Origin: Frigidibacter sp037095735
Lineage (GTDB): Bacteria > Pseudomonadota > Alphaproteobacteria > Rhodobacterales > Rhodobacteraceae
Direction: 5' to 3'
Length of the DNA: 64,000 bases
NCBI RefSeq assembly: GCF_037095735.1
Contig: NZ_JBAWKD010000010.1
Span: 1 to 64,000, forward strand
Position 1 is the stretch's first letter. Each line of letters starts with the position of its first letter. A program made the position numbers and the translations under genes. Positions 51,699-60,264 of the stretch are shown here, one piece after another. Below the pieces are notes generated by a model. It searched no databases and had not been told where the DNA came from. It worked only from the letters and a program-made list of their open reading frames with translations.

Positions 51699-53027
51699 TC
51701 AGAGGTCACTCTGCCTTGTGGGAGGGCGCGGGCATTGGCGGAAACGGCGTCGGGCGGAGGGAGGTCGGGTGAAACCGATGTAGCGTACCCCTTGCAGGTA
51801 GCCGCGGATCTCGTCGTGCAGATGTAGGTCCGGTATTCTAAGCATGCGCCGGCGCCAAGACAGCAACAGGCGCTTGGTGTAGTGACCGGGCAGGATGTAA
51901 AAAGCGCGCCACAGGTCGCCTCTTCGCCGGTGATTGCCGTATTGCGCGAAGATTGCCGCGAGATGGCCCATCGCGTAGCCGCGGACCTGCCTGCGCAACG
52001 CGTTCCAGTCTGCGCGGTGCTCATGGCGCACTACCGAGGCAGGCTCGTAGAAGCAGCAGACCCCGGCCTCGAGCGCCCGGCGCCAGAACTCGGAATCCTC
52101 CCCCGCACCGCTGGCTTGGCCGCCATGGCCAAGGCGCGGGTCGAACAGGCCGATCCGGTCGACGAGGTCGCGTCGGATCGCCATATTGGCGCCGGCGCCA
52201 ATGTTCCAGGACGGGACCCCCCAAGGGCCGGTCGCCTCGAGAAACGCCGGGTCGAAGCGCAGTGGCTGCAGGCCCATGCCCCCGAAGCCGAGATCCATCT
52301 CGAAGGAGATCTGCGCCTCCGAACGCAGCTCGAGCGGCAGCACCAAGCCTGTGGCCACCCCGACCTGCGGATCGTCGAAGGCGTTCAGCAGCGGCTCGAT
52401 CCAACCCGGTTCGGGCAGTACATCATCGTCGATGAAGGCTACGATCTCGGATTCGATCTCGCGCAGTGCTGCGTTGCGGGCATTGCTCAGCCCTCGGCGC
52501 GGCTCGGCGACATAGGTTGCGCCGGCGGCCTCGACGACGGCGCGGGTCGCGGCATCGGGTCCGTTGTCAACGACCAGGATCTCGCGCCCGGGGCCTGGAT
52601 CGAAGGCCGCGCGCACCGTCTCTAGGCAGGCGGCCAGCTGTTGCGGGCGGTTCAGCGTGCAGATTACCAGCGTGACGCTACGCGACGACCGGTGGCGGCG
52701 GGCCGCAATTGCCTGGCCGAAGCCCGTGACATCGAAGGCGCCGGCTTGGCTGGCGCGGGCCGGGGGAAGGACATGGCCCTGCAAGGCAGCATCATAGCCC
52801 CCGCCGGCAACCTGCGACAGCATGATCCAAGACCCGGCTCCGGCCCCCAGCGCGCGCACCTGCTCGGCGCTCATCGGGAAGGCCGCCCGGGTCAGGGCGC
52901 TGCGGCCAACGACCATGCCATCCTGGCGGAAGAACAGGATCGCGGCTTGGGCCTCTGGCTGTAACTCCAGCGCGACCGGGGCCGAGAGGTCTACGTGGAA
53001 GATGTCCCAAGGGGCGGCTGGCCTCAT
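51699..53027 (-). CDS. Family 2 glycosyltransferase with N-terminal extra domain
   Basis: A 442-residue enzyme. Residues 1-115 form a small beta-rich region without a known name (PWDIFHVDLSAPVALEL and following). A GT2 domain follows: SVTLVICTLNRPQQLAACL, EILVVDNGPDAATRAV, EPRRGLSNARNAAL and the metal-binding FIDDDVLPEPGW. The acceptor half has GAGANMAIRRDLVDRIG and GAGEDSEFWRRALE. The upstream neighbour (53024) has the same two-part layout, so the two look like an old duplication. ATG 53027 overlaps that gene's stop by 4 nt. Confidence 0.85.
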   Translation of the reverse strand: MRPAAPWDIFHVDLSAPVALELQPEAQAAILFFRQDGMVVGRSALTRAAFPMSAEQVRALGAGAGSWIMLSQVAGGGYDAALQGHVLPPARASQAGAFDVTGFGQAIAARRHRSSRSVTLVICTLNRPQQLAACLETVRAAFDPGPGREILVVDNGPDAATRAVVEAAGATYVAEPRRGLSNARNAALREIESEIVAFIDDDVLPEPGWIEPLLNAFDDPQVGVATGLVLPLELRSEAQISFEMDLGFGGMGLQPLRFDPAFLEATGPWGVPSWNIGAGANMAIRRDLVDRIGLFDPRLGHGGQASGAGEDSEFWRRALEAGVCCFYEPASVVRHEHRADWNALRRQVRGYAMGHLAAIFAQYGNHRRRGDLWRAFYILPGHYTKRLLLSWRRRMLRIPDLHLHDEIRGYLQGVRYIGFTRPPSARRRFRQCPRPPTRQSDL

Positions 53028-54274
53028 TGTCCGAACTCCTCGCGGATACGGGCGATGCGGGCCTGCGACCGGCGGTACTCGCCGCGGCCTCCCACGATGG
53101 CACCCCAGATCTCGGCCAAGATGTGGCTGGGCAGCTTGGCCCGCCGGCCTCGCAGCGAATGGTAAAGATCGATGAGATAATACTTCGCCAGCCAGAGTAC
53201 GAGGTGGCGGTTCCGGGACCGAGCCTCGGGGTCTGTCAGCAGGTTCTTCTCGACCAGCGCCATGATTCCCAAACCCCAAGTGTAATACTGGCGGCGCAGA
53301 CCGGGCATGTCGCGGCGGTGTTCGTGGAAGATCAGCATTCCGCCATCGTAGACCATCGGGAAGCCATGGCGCACGATCCGGTAGTAAAGGTCGATGTCGC
53401 CGCCCCCGGGCAACGGCGGCCCGGTGTCGAGCGCGTCGTCGCAGCCGCCGATGGCCTGCAGAGCGTCCAGTCGGAAGACCATGTTCGCGCCAGTGCCGAA
53501 GACTCCTGCTCCCGCTGGGTAGATCGGATCACCCCAGGCATCTGACCCGTAGCGGCGCTGCCCGAATCCCTTGGCGAAGCCGCCAGCCAGCTCGAAGCGG
53601 ATCTGCGCCTCGGTTTCCAACTGCAGCGGTAGGACCAGCCCGGTAAAGCCGCCGGCATCGGGATGGATGCGCACTGCCTCGGCGAAGGCCGCCAGCCATC
53701 CGGAGTCGACCGTAGCGTCGTCATCAATATAGGCCAGATAGTCGGTGCGGCATTCCGCAATCGCCCGGTTGCGGGCGAAATCGAGGCCGGGCATCGGCTC
53801 GCGGGCATAGCGCACGCGAGGGAACCCAGCTACGCAGTCCTGAGTCGAGGCATCTGGCGGGGCATTGTCCACAACTAGAAGCTCCGGTACGACCCCGCCG
53901 AGCTCCAGTGCCACGAGCGATTGAAGGCAGCGTTCCAAAAGCTTCGCGCGGTTGCGCGTGCAGACCACCATGGTGAGTGAGGGTAGTGTTGCCGGTTCCA
54001 TCGGGCCTGTCTCAATGGTCAGTCGACGGGTGGCTATCTGGTAGCCAGTATCGGAGCCGAGGATCTCGTCAATTTCCTCGCCGGAGACCTTTGATCCCGC
54101 GTGCTCGCGATGCACCCAGCAGCGTCCGACTGGATACCCCTTCCAACGCGCAAGGACATGGACACCATTCCAGTCACCATTGGGGCCAGAGGTATCGATA
54201 TCGGGAAGAGGCTCGCTCATCTCGATCTCGATCCGGCCATAGGGCGCACGGATCGCCTTGGGCAAATGGCTCAC
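53024..54274 (-). CDS. Family 2 glycosyltransferase with N-terminal extra domain
   Basis: A 416-residue enzyme. The first 95 residues are a leader region (HVLARWKGYPVGRCWVHREH). The GT2 domain is LTMVVCTRNRAKLLERCLQS, LLVVDNAPPDASTQD, EPMPGLDFARNRAIAEC and YIDDDATVDSGW. The acceptor part shows GTGANMVFRLDALQAIGG and GGGDIDLYYRIV. It resembles the downstream GT2 in both domains. The start is GTG at 54274, with GGAAAG about 9 nt upstream. This pair would be transcribed from the divergent region facing the Wzm/Wzt unit. Confidence 0.86.
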   Translation of the reverse strand: MSHLPKAIRAPYGRIEIEMSEPLPDIDTSGPNGDWNGVHVLARWKGYPVGRCWVHREHAGSKVSGEEIDEILGSDTGYQIATRRLTIETGPMEPATLPSLTMVVCTRNRAKLLERCLQSLVALELGGVVPELLVVDNAPPDASTQDCVAGFPRVRYAREPMPGLDFARNRAIAECRTDYLAYIDDDATVDSGWLAAFAEAVRIHPDAGGFTGLVLPLQLETEAQIRFELAGGFAKGFGQRRYGSDAWGDPIYPAGAGVFGTGANMVFRLDALQAIGGCDDALDTGPPLPGGGDIDLYYRIVRHGFPMVYDGGMLIFHEHRRDMPGLRRQYYTWGLGIMALVEKNLLTDPEARSRNRHLVLWLAKYYLIDLYHSLRGRRAKLPSHILAEIWGAIVGGRGEYRRSQARIARIREEFGQ

Positions 54275-54594
54275 GACAATACTCTTTCCAAGCGGAGCGT
54301 CGATGTGTCAGGTCGGCACAAGGCCGCTGCGGGGAACCTGCGGTATTGTATCCGATTCAGGATCTCGAAAAGACCTACACCAGTTTCATGACTTTGACAG
54401 AGAACTCGTCAAACTCCACGGATTTGTGCCGCATCGCAGCACAGTGCTGCTCGTTGCATTGTAAAGTTTCCCTGATCGCGGTCGCAAGTTGACTACCTGA
54501 ACATAAGCATTGTCGGCAGGGTTGCACGCAGACAATGTGGCGCGAAGGGGGCAGCGCTGAGTTGCCCGACTGTGTCGGCATAGGAAAGGACCTC
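54275..54594. other. Divergent upstream region between GT2 and Wzm/Wzt units
   Basis: A 320-bp gap that should hold two divergent promoters. It is AT-richer than the genes and contains the CATAAS-CATTGTCGGCA site, the dyad-like TTGCACGCA element and a second GACAATG that pairs with the CATTGTC of the first site. No coding sequence is supported. Confidence 0.6.
54502..54537 (+). promoter_or_regulatory. Composite shared site: CATAAS-CATTGTCGGCA, TTGCACGCA and inverted GACAATG
   Basis: Bases 54502-54518 match the site at 36833 at 16 of 17 positions. CATTGTC (54508-54514) and GACAATG (54531-54537) form a 7-bp inverted repeat with a 16-nt spacer. The spacer contains TTGCACGCA (54522-54530), like the element at 32167. 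It lies 58-93 nt before the permease start. Confidence 0.45.
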
Positions 54595-55374
54595 GTGGCC
54601 AGCGTCGCATACCATTCGATCCACCATCTCTGGGACGTGGTACAAGTCCTAGTTGCTCGCGACCAGCGGTCCCGCTATCGCTCGACACTCTTCGGGATGC
54701 TCTGGGCGGTGGCGAGCCCGGCGCTGTTCCTGATGACCTTCTACTTCCTCTTCGCGGTCGCGCTCCCGTTGAACGTTCCCAACTACGTGCCCCACCTGTT
54801 CATCGGCCTGATCGCATGGACATGGTTCCAAACCTCGATCCTCGATTCCGTCCGCGCGATTCTTGGCAACGCCTCGCTGATTGCTCAACCGGGCTTCCCC
54901 AGTCCAGCGCTGCCAATGTCAATTGTAGTGTCGAACTTACTTACTCTGCTGCTGAGTCTGCCTTTGCTAGTAGTGATTTTGATCGTGAATGACACTGCCC
55001 CCGGCTGGTCGCTGTTGGCGCTGCCGGTCGTTTTGGCCATCCAGTTCGCGCTCACGCTTGCGGGCAGCTATGTTGCTGCGGCCCTCAACGTCAGTTTCCG
55101 TGACCTTCAGTATATCGCCCCTCTAATCCTGCAGGTGGGGTATTTCATGACCCCGATTTTCTACGATCTTGCAGCTATCTCAGAGCGCGCCCGAGCAGTG
55201 TTGGCCTTCAATCCAATGGTGCAAGTCATCGAGGCTTACCGTGCAATTTTGATCCAAGGGGACTGGCCTGGTGTCGCGGGATTGGGACTGACCGCACTTG
55301 GTTCAGGTCTGGCACTCTGGCTCGCCGTCCGCTTCTTCCGTCATGCCAGCTTCGATTTTCTGGAGGAGCTGTGA
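54595..55374 (+). CDS. ABC-2 polysaccharide exporter permease (Wzm/KpsM type)
   Basis: A 259-residue inner-membrane permease with six membrane segments. It begins with HSIHHLWDVVQVLVARDQRS, followed by RYRSTLFGMLWAVASPALFL, the typical ABC-2 start of Wzm/TagG proteins. The C-terminal half has YIAPLILQVGYFMTPIFYD, the family hallmark. With the following ATPase it should export a finished lipid-linked glycan. GTG 54595 is used because AGGAAAGGA lies 4 nt upstream; an in-frame ATG 60 nt earlier lacks a site. It overlaps the ATPase gene by 4 nt. Confidence 0.9.
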   Translation: MASVAYHSIHHLWDVVQVLVARDQRSRYRSTLFGMLWAVASPALFLMTFYFLFAVALPLNVPNYVPHLFIGLIAWTWFQTSILDSVRAILGNASLIAQPGFPSPALPMSIVVSNLLTLLLSLPLLVVILIVNDTAPGWSLLALPVVLAIQFALTLAGSYVAAALNVSFRDLQYIAPLILQVGYFMTPIFYDLAAISERARAVLAFNPMVQVIEAYRAILIQGDWPGVAGLGLTALGSGLALWLAVRFFRHASFDFLEEL

Positions 55375-56729
55375 ATCGGTCTTCCTCAGTTCCAGGCCTC
55401 AAAGCTATCGCTGAGCCCGCATCTGATCCGGCTCCTGCGATCAGAGTCTCGGGACTAGTTAAAGAGTTTCGTCACCATGCAACCGACGGGCCAAGGACCT
55501 TTCGGCACTGGGTCGAAAGCGGCTTTCGAAGTGCCCACAGCGCGGGCCGGTTCCGTGCCCTTGATGACGTCAGCTTTGAGGTGTTCTCTGGCGAGATGCT
55601 CGGAGTAATCGGTCGCAACGGCTCAGGGAAATCGACGCTTTTGCGGCTTTTGGGCGGCGTTATGTCTCCTAATAGAGGGCGGGTAGAGTTGTCGGCGGCG
55701 GTCACCGGCATTCTTGAATTGAACGCAGGAATGCATCCTGATCTTTCGGGGCGCGAGAACATAGTGATCAATGCCGTGCTCTCGGGGCTTCTGCGTCGCG
55801 AGGCCGAGGCGATCGTCGAGGCGGTGATCGACTTCGCCGAGATCCGCGAGCATATCGACGAGCCGGTGCGCACCTACTCCGCCGGCATGCGGCTGCGGCT
55901 GGGCTTCGCGGTGGCGGTCCACGTCGAGCCGCGCATCGTGCTGATCGACGAGGTGCTGGCCGTGGGGGATCTGGCCTTCCAAAGGAAATGCCTCGACCGG
56001 ATCCGTGCCTTCAAGGCGGCGGGGGCGGCGATTGTGCTGATCAGCCATGACATTGATCAGGTCGCTGAATTTTGCGACAGGGTGCTCTGGCTGCAGCGGG
56101 GCCGGGTGCGGGCGCTCGGCCCCGCGGCCGAGGTCACGCGGCGTTACCGCGACGACATGATGAGTCGCACCGCGGCGCTGACCGCGACCGACCGCGCCCA
56201 CCGGGCGCTGCCGGGCGGAGGCGAGCTGGTCCCCGGCGAGAACTGGCTGGGCTCACAGGAGGCCTCGATCGCCGCGGTCACCCTGCGCGGTCTCGAAGAT
56301 CGGTCAGGGTCCGGAGAAGGAGGCGGCATCGTTGAGGCGATCCACCCGGGCGATCCGCTCGGCATCGAGCTACTGATCGGGCCCGGCACCCAAGGCCTGT
56401 TCCATGCCGCGGTCAGCCTTGCCGATCCCGCGGGCCGCACGATCTTCGACAGCAACACCGAGCGCGATGACGTAGAGCTGGGCGAGGTCCGGCCGGGCGA
56501 CCGGCTGCGGCTCGAGCTCGGGCGGATCGATCTGGCGCCAGGCGAGTACCGGCTAACCGTCGGGCTCTGGGCCCGCGACTGGTCACATGCCTATGACATG
56601 CACCGAGGCGCCTATGTGTTGCGGATCGCCGGGCAGGCGCTGGAGGGGCCGCGCTTTGCCCCGCCTCGGCGCTGGCGGTCCGAACCCGCCGCGCAGCCCG
56701 CGGCGCATTCGCCCGGAGCCCGGGCGTGA
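55371..56729 (+). CDS. ABC exporter ATPase with C-terminal Wzt-like domain
   Basis: A 452-residue ATPase of the Wzt/TagH group. Walker A is GVIGRNGSGKST, the signature region YSAGMRLRLGFAVAV and Walker B RIVLIDEVLAVGD, within the first 260 residues. The C-terminal 170 residues form a Wzt-type beta-sandwich (GDPLGIELLIGPGTQGLFHA, PGEYRLTVGLWARDW) that in O-antigen exporters recognises the glycan's non-reducing end. This suggests the exported chain carries a specific cap. The start is GTG at 55371 (GTGA overlap). The stop overlaps the next GT2 gene by 4 nt. Confidence 0.9.
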   Translation: MNRSSSVPGLKAIAEPASDPAPAIRVSGLVKEFRHHATDGPRTFRHWVESGFRSAHSAGRFRALDDVSFEVFSGEMLGVIGRNGSGKSTLLRLLGGVMSPNRGRVELSAAVTGILELNAGMHPDLSGRENIVINAVLSGLLRREAEAIVEAVIDFAEIREHIDEPVRTYSAGMRLRLGFAVAVHVEPRIVLIDEVLAVGDLAFQRKCLDRIRAFKAAGAAIVLISHDIDQVAEFCDRVLWLQRGRVRALGPAAEVTRRYRDDMMSRTAALTATDRAHRALPGGGELVPGENWLGSQEASIAAVTLRGLEDRSGSGEGGGIVEAIHPGDPLGIELLIGPGTQGLFHAAVSLADPAGRTIFDSNTERDDVELGEVRPGDRLRLELGRIDLAPGEYRLTVGLWARDWSHAYDMHRGAYVLRIAGQALEGPRFAPPRRWRSEPAAQPAAHSPGARA

Positions 56730-57787
56730 CCAGGACAGTGAATCCGCTAGTCTCGGTGGTGGTGCCCTGCTGGAACGCGGCCAGCTCGGTCGGGGACACG
56801 CTGGCCTCGATACGGGCGCAGCGCCTTTCCAACATCGAGATCCTGCTGGTCGACGATGGCTCGATCGACGACCTGACCGCCGCGCTGGCACCGCATCGTG
56901 CCGATCCGCGGTTGCGGGTGATCCGGCAGGAGAACCGCGGCTTGGCCGGCGCGCGCAATCGCGGCTTGGCTGAGGCCCGAGCGCCGCTGGTGGCCTTTCT
57001 CGATGCCGACGACTTATGGCATCCCGAGTTCCTGTGGCAGGCCCACGCCGCGCTCGAGGCCGACCCGGGCGCCCCCTTCGCCTTCGCGCTCTGCTTCCAT
57101 CTCGACGAAAACAACCGCTACCTCAGCCCCTCTACCTGGGAGGGCCTGAGCCCGCGCCACGATCTCGAAGGGCTGGTCGAGGTCAACCTAGTCGGTAACG
57201 GGAGTGCCTCGCTGTTTTACACCGCCGCCGCCCGCAGCGTCGGCGGCTTCGACGAAAGCCTGCGCGGGCGCGGGGCCACAGGGGCCGAGGACTGGAAGCT
57301 CTGCCTGCAGATGGCCGCTCGCGGACGGCCCGCGATGCTGACTGAGCAGCTGGTAGGCTACCGGCGGGTGCTGGCCGGGATGTCACAGGGCGATCCGCGC
57401 CGGCAGATGCGCTCGGCCGAGCTGGTGATCGCGGATCTCGCTCCGCAGCTGCCGCAGGTGCCGCGCCGGGCTTGGCGTAATGCCCGGCTGGTCATGGCCG
57501 GTTGGCTGGTGCCGGCCTACCATCGCGCAGGCCTAACGCGCGAGATGCTGCTGTTGATGGCCAGGGCCTATCTAAGCAGCCCGCTGTGGCTGCTGTCGTT
57601 CAATGTCCGCCTCGCACACCGGCGCAAGCTCAGCCATGTGCTCAACACGCTGTTGCACCGCCTGCCGCGCCAGGCCGGGCTGCCGGTCGCTGCCCTGCGC
57701 ATGGCAGACGGCAGCCGTCCTTTCGCCTTTCTCGCCCGGTCTTGCCCGACCAATCCCGTTTCTGCCGCCGGAGTTCTCTGCCCATGA
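56726..57787 (+). CDS. Family 2 glycosyltransferase
   Basis: A 353-residue GT2 enzyme. PLVSVVVPCWNAASSVGDTL begins the fold, with EILLVDDGSIDDLTA, RGLAGARNRGLAEARAP and the metal-binding FLDADDLWHPEF. The acceptor half has GGFDESLRGRGATGAEDWKL. The C-terminus contains amphipathic helices. The start is GTG at 56726, overlapping the ATPase gene by 4 nt, and the stop overlaps the epimerase gene by 4 nt. So permease, ATPase, GT2 and epimerase form one tightly coupled four-gene unit. Confidence 0.88.
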   Translation: MTRTVNPLVSVVVPCWNAASSVGDTLASIRAQRLSNIEILLVDDGSIDDLTAALAPHRADPRLRVIRQENRGLAGARNRGLAEARAPLVAFLDADDLWHPEFLWQAHAALEADPGAPFAFALCFHLDENNRYLSPSTWEGLSPRHDLEGLVEVNLVGNGSASLFYTAAARSVGGFDESLRGRGATGAEDWKLCLQMAARGRPAMLTEQLVGYRRVLAGMSQGDPRRQMRSAELVIADLAPQLPQVPRRAWRNARLVMAGWLVPAYHRAGLTREMLLLMARAYLSSPLWLLSFNVRLAHRRKLSHVLNTLLHRLPRQAGLPVAALRMADGSRPFAFLARSCPTNPVSAAGVLCP

Positions 57788-58698
57788 AACTGCTTCTGAC
57801 CGGAGACGCGGGCCTGATTGGCCGCGAACTGAAGACCGCGCTTGTCGCCGCCGGCCATGAGGTCCGCGGATTTGACATCGGCACCGATCCCGCCCAGGAC
57901 CTGCGCGACCCCGGCGCCGTCGCCGCGGCGCTGGCGGGTGTCGAGGGCGTGCTGCACCTGGCCGCGATCTCGCGCGTGGCCTGGGGCGAGGACGATCCCG
58001 CGCTCTGCCATGCCGTCAACGTCACCGGCACCGCACATCTGCTGGACGCGGTCACCGCGCTGGGCGCGGCCGCGCCCTGGGTGGTCTTCGCCTCGTCGCG
58101 CGAGGTCTACGGCGATCCCGACGTCTCGCCGATCCCCGAGACCACGCCGCGCGCGCCGCTGAACCACTACGGGCGCAGCAAGGCCGAAGGCGAGGAACTG
58201 GTCGAGGCTTTCGTCGCCCGCGGCGGGCGCGCCGGCATGGTGCGGCTCTCGAATGTCTACGGCACGGTCCATGACCACCCCGACCGCGCGGTGCCCTCGC
58301 TGCTATGGCGCGCGCTGCAGGGCGAGACCCTGAAGATCACCGGCGAAGCGAACTTCTTCGACTTCGTCCATGTCGAGGACTGCGTGCGCGGGCTGATGGC
58401 GATGGCCGACCGGCTGGCCGCAGGCGAGGCGGCGCCGCCGACCGTGCATCTGGCGACCGGGATCCCGACCAGCCTCGGCGCGCTGGCGAAGGCCGCGATC
58501 GCCACCGCCGGATCGGGCTCGGGGATCGAGGTGCTGCCGGCGCGCAGCTTCGACGTGAAGGGCTTCTGCGGCACCCCCGAGCGCGCGGCCAAGGTGCTGG
58601 GCTGGCGCGCCGAAATCGCGCTGGACGAGGGGCTTGCGCGGCTTGCGCGGGCCATGGTCTCGGCCGGGGCGCCGAAGCCCGTGACCATGCCAAGGTGA
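57784..58698 (+). CDS. NAD-dependent nucleotide-sugar epimerase/dehydratase (SDR)
   Basis: A 304-residue extended SDR. The cofactor motif is MKLLLTGDAGLIGRELKTAL, with Asp in place of the usual Gly in GxxGxxG's variable site. The Ser motif is FASSREVYGDPDV and the Tyr-Lys pair is in NHYGRSKAEGEEL. RLSNVYGTVHDHPDRAVPS and FDFVHVEDCVRGL are typical of the dTDP/UDP-sugar group. The exact substrate cannot be told. It is the last gene of the Wzm/Wzt unit, so it may make a donor for the chain exported by it. A strong hairpin follows. Confidence 0.84.
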   Translation: MKLLLTGDAGLIGRELKTALVAAGHEVRGFDIGTDPAQDLRDPGAVAAALAGVEGVLHLAAISRVAWGEDDPALCHAVNVTGTAHLLDAVTALGAAAPWVVFASSREVYGDPDVSPIPETTPRAPLNHYGRSKAEGEELVEAFVARGGRAGMVRLSNVYGTVHDHPDRAVPSLLWRALQGETLKITGEANFFDFVHVEDCVRGLMAMADRLAAGEAAPPTVHLATGIPTSLGALAKAAIATAGSGSGIEVLPARSFDVKGFCGTPERAAKVLGWRAEIALDEGLARLARAMVSAGAPKPVTMPR

Positions 58699-58742
58699 CA
58701 GCGGCCGGGGCCATGCGGGCCCCGGCCCCGCGATCCTGTCAC
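58695..58742. terminator. Bidirectional terminator-like palindrome between convergent genes
   Basis: A perfect 10-bp inner stem GGCCGGGGCC / GGCCCCGGCC (58703-58712, 58718-58727, loop ATGCG) sits within an outer GTGACAG / CTGTCAC repeat. It starts at the stop codon of the epimerase gene and ends 4 nt before the stop of the flavoprotein gene. Confidence 0.75.
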
Positions 58743-58746
58743 GGGG

Positions 58747-60264
58747 TCAGACCGGTGCCTGGGTCTTCGGAAGCTTGCTCGTGCCCGTCTTCTCGTCTGC
58801 GGCCGCCTGTGGCGCTGCCTTGACCTCGAACTCCTCGTGATACGAGCGCTCGACATTCACGTCCCAGAGGTCGTGGTGCTCGCCGGTGAGGTTGCGCGCG
58901 GCGTAGATTGCCGAGAGCATCGAGTGGTCCTGGTTGTTGTAGCGGTGCAACCCGTTGCGCCCGACCGTCTGCAGGTTCTCGAAACCGTCGAGCCAGCCCC
59001 GCACCACCTCGAGCGCGTGCTGGTATTCCGTGTCATAGACCGGATAGGCCTTGGGCTGGCGGATCACCTTCGACTTCACCACCGCCTTGGCGTGGCCGAG
59101 CCCGAGCTCTTCCAGCTCGCGCGCCGCCAGCGCCTGCAGGTCGGCGTCCGACATCGTCCAGAGGTCGTCGCCCTCCTGGCAGAAGTATTCCATCCCGATC
59201 GACGAGGTCGCCGGATCGGGCACCATGTCCGCCGACCAGGCGCGGAAGTTCTGGATCCGCCCGACCCGGACCCGGGTGTGGACATAGATCCAGTTGTCCG
59301 GGAAGGGATCGGGGTCCGACAGCACCAGCGTCACGATCAGGAAGTCGCGATAGCGCAGCTTCTCGGCCGCGGCGCGCACCTCGGGCGGGGCCGGCGGGTC
59401 CATCGCCCGGATCAGCCCGCGCAGGTCCATCGAGTTCACGAAGCTCTCGCCCGCGACTTCCGTGGTCTCGGCCGCGGGCTGGCCCGTCGGACGGGTGCGG
59501 ACCCGGGTGACGCGCATCCCCTCGCGCAGCACGCGCACCACCTCGGTGTTCATCTCGACCTCGCCGCCGCGCTCGCGGATCACGCCGGCCGTCTTCTCCC
59601 ACATCTGGCCGGGGCCGAGGCGGGGATAGCTGAACTCGTCGATCAGGCTGCGGGTGTCGTTGCCGCCCTTCAGCGAGACCATGATCGCCTTCCACAGCGT
59701 CAGGTTCTGGATCCGCTGCGCGGCCCAGTCGGCGCGGATCTGCTGCGGCGGCGTGCCCCAGACCTTCTGCGTGTAGCTGTGGAAGAAGTGCATGTAGAGC
59801 CGCCCGCCGAAGCGGTTGGTCACCCACTGGGTGAAGGTGTCTTCCTGCGGATAAGGCCGCACCTTCCACTTCAGCAGGCTCAGCAGGATCCGGAAGGTCT
59901 CGTAGAGGCCGATGTTGCGCAGCGCGTTCAGCGGCTTCAGCGGGTAGTCGTAGAACTTGCCGCGGTAGAAGATCCGGCTCAGACGGCGCACCCGGATGAA
60001 CTCGGGGCCCAGCACCTCGTGCCACATCGACTCGACCTCGGGGACCTTGGTGAAGAAGCGGTGGCCGCCGATGTCGAAACGGTAGCCCTCGAGGCTCTCG
60101 GTGCGCGAGATGCCCCCCACCAGCCCCAGCGCCTCGAGCACGGTGACGCTGGCGCCGGGGCGGCGTTTCAGCAGCTCGTAGGCGGCGGTGAGCCCGGCCG
60201 GGCCGCCGCCGATCACCACCACCCGGTCGCCGGGTTTCCATTGCGCCAGATCGCGGTCGCTCAT
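58747..60264 (-). CDS. FAD-dependent UDP-galactopyranose-mutase-like oxidoreductase
   Basis: A 505-residue flavoprotein of the NAD(P)-binding Rossmann/amine-oxidase clan. The FAD motif is RVVVIGGGPAGLTAAYELLK and the second motif is VGGISRTESLEGYRFDIGGH. The centre has FFTKVPEVESMWHEVLG and RIFYRGKFYDYPLKPLNAL, which resemble UDP-galactopyranose mutase (Glf) and its longer relatives in EPS loci. The C-terminus has LQTVGRNGLHRYNNQDHSM. Reaction not certain; ring contraction of a nucleotide sugar is one option. ATG 60264 has GGAG 6 nt upstream; ATG 60267 is adjacent. It overlaps the upstream GT2 gene. Confidence 0.8.
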   Translation of the reverse strand: MSDRDLAQWKPGDRVVVIGGGPAGLTAAYELLKRRPGASVTVLEALGLVGGISRTESLEGYRFDIGGHRFFTKVPEVESMWHEVLGPEFIRVRRLSRIFYRGKFYDYPLKPLNALRNIGLYETFRILLSLLKWKVRPYPQEDTFTQWVTNRFGGRLYMHFFHSYTQKVWGTPPQQIRADWAAQRIQNLTLWKAIMVSLKGGNDTRSLIDEFSYPRLGPGQMWEKTAGVIRERGGEVEMNTEVVRVLREGMRVTRVRTRPTGQPAAETTEVAGESFVNSMDLRGLIRAMDPPAPPEVRAAAEKLRYRDFLIVTLVLSDPDPFPDNWIYVHTRVRVGRIQNFRAWSADMVPDPATSSIGMEYFCQEGDDLWTMSDADLQALAARELEELGLGHAKAVVKSKVIRQPKAYPVYDTEYQHALEVVRGWLDGFENLQTVGRNGLHRYNNQDHSMLSAIYAARNLTGEHHDLWDVNVERSYHEEFEVKAAPQAAADEKTGTSKLPKTQAPV

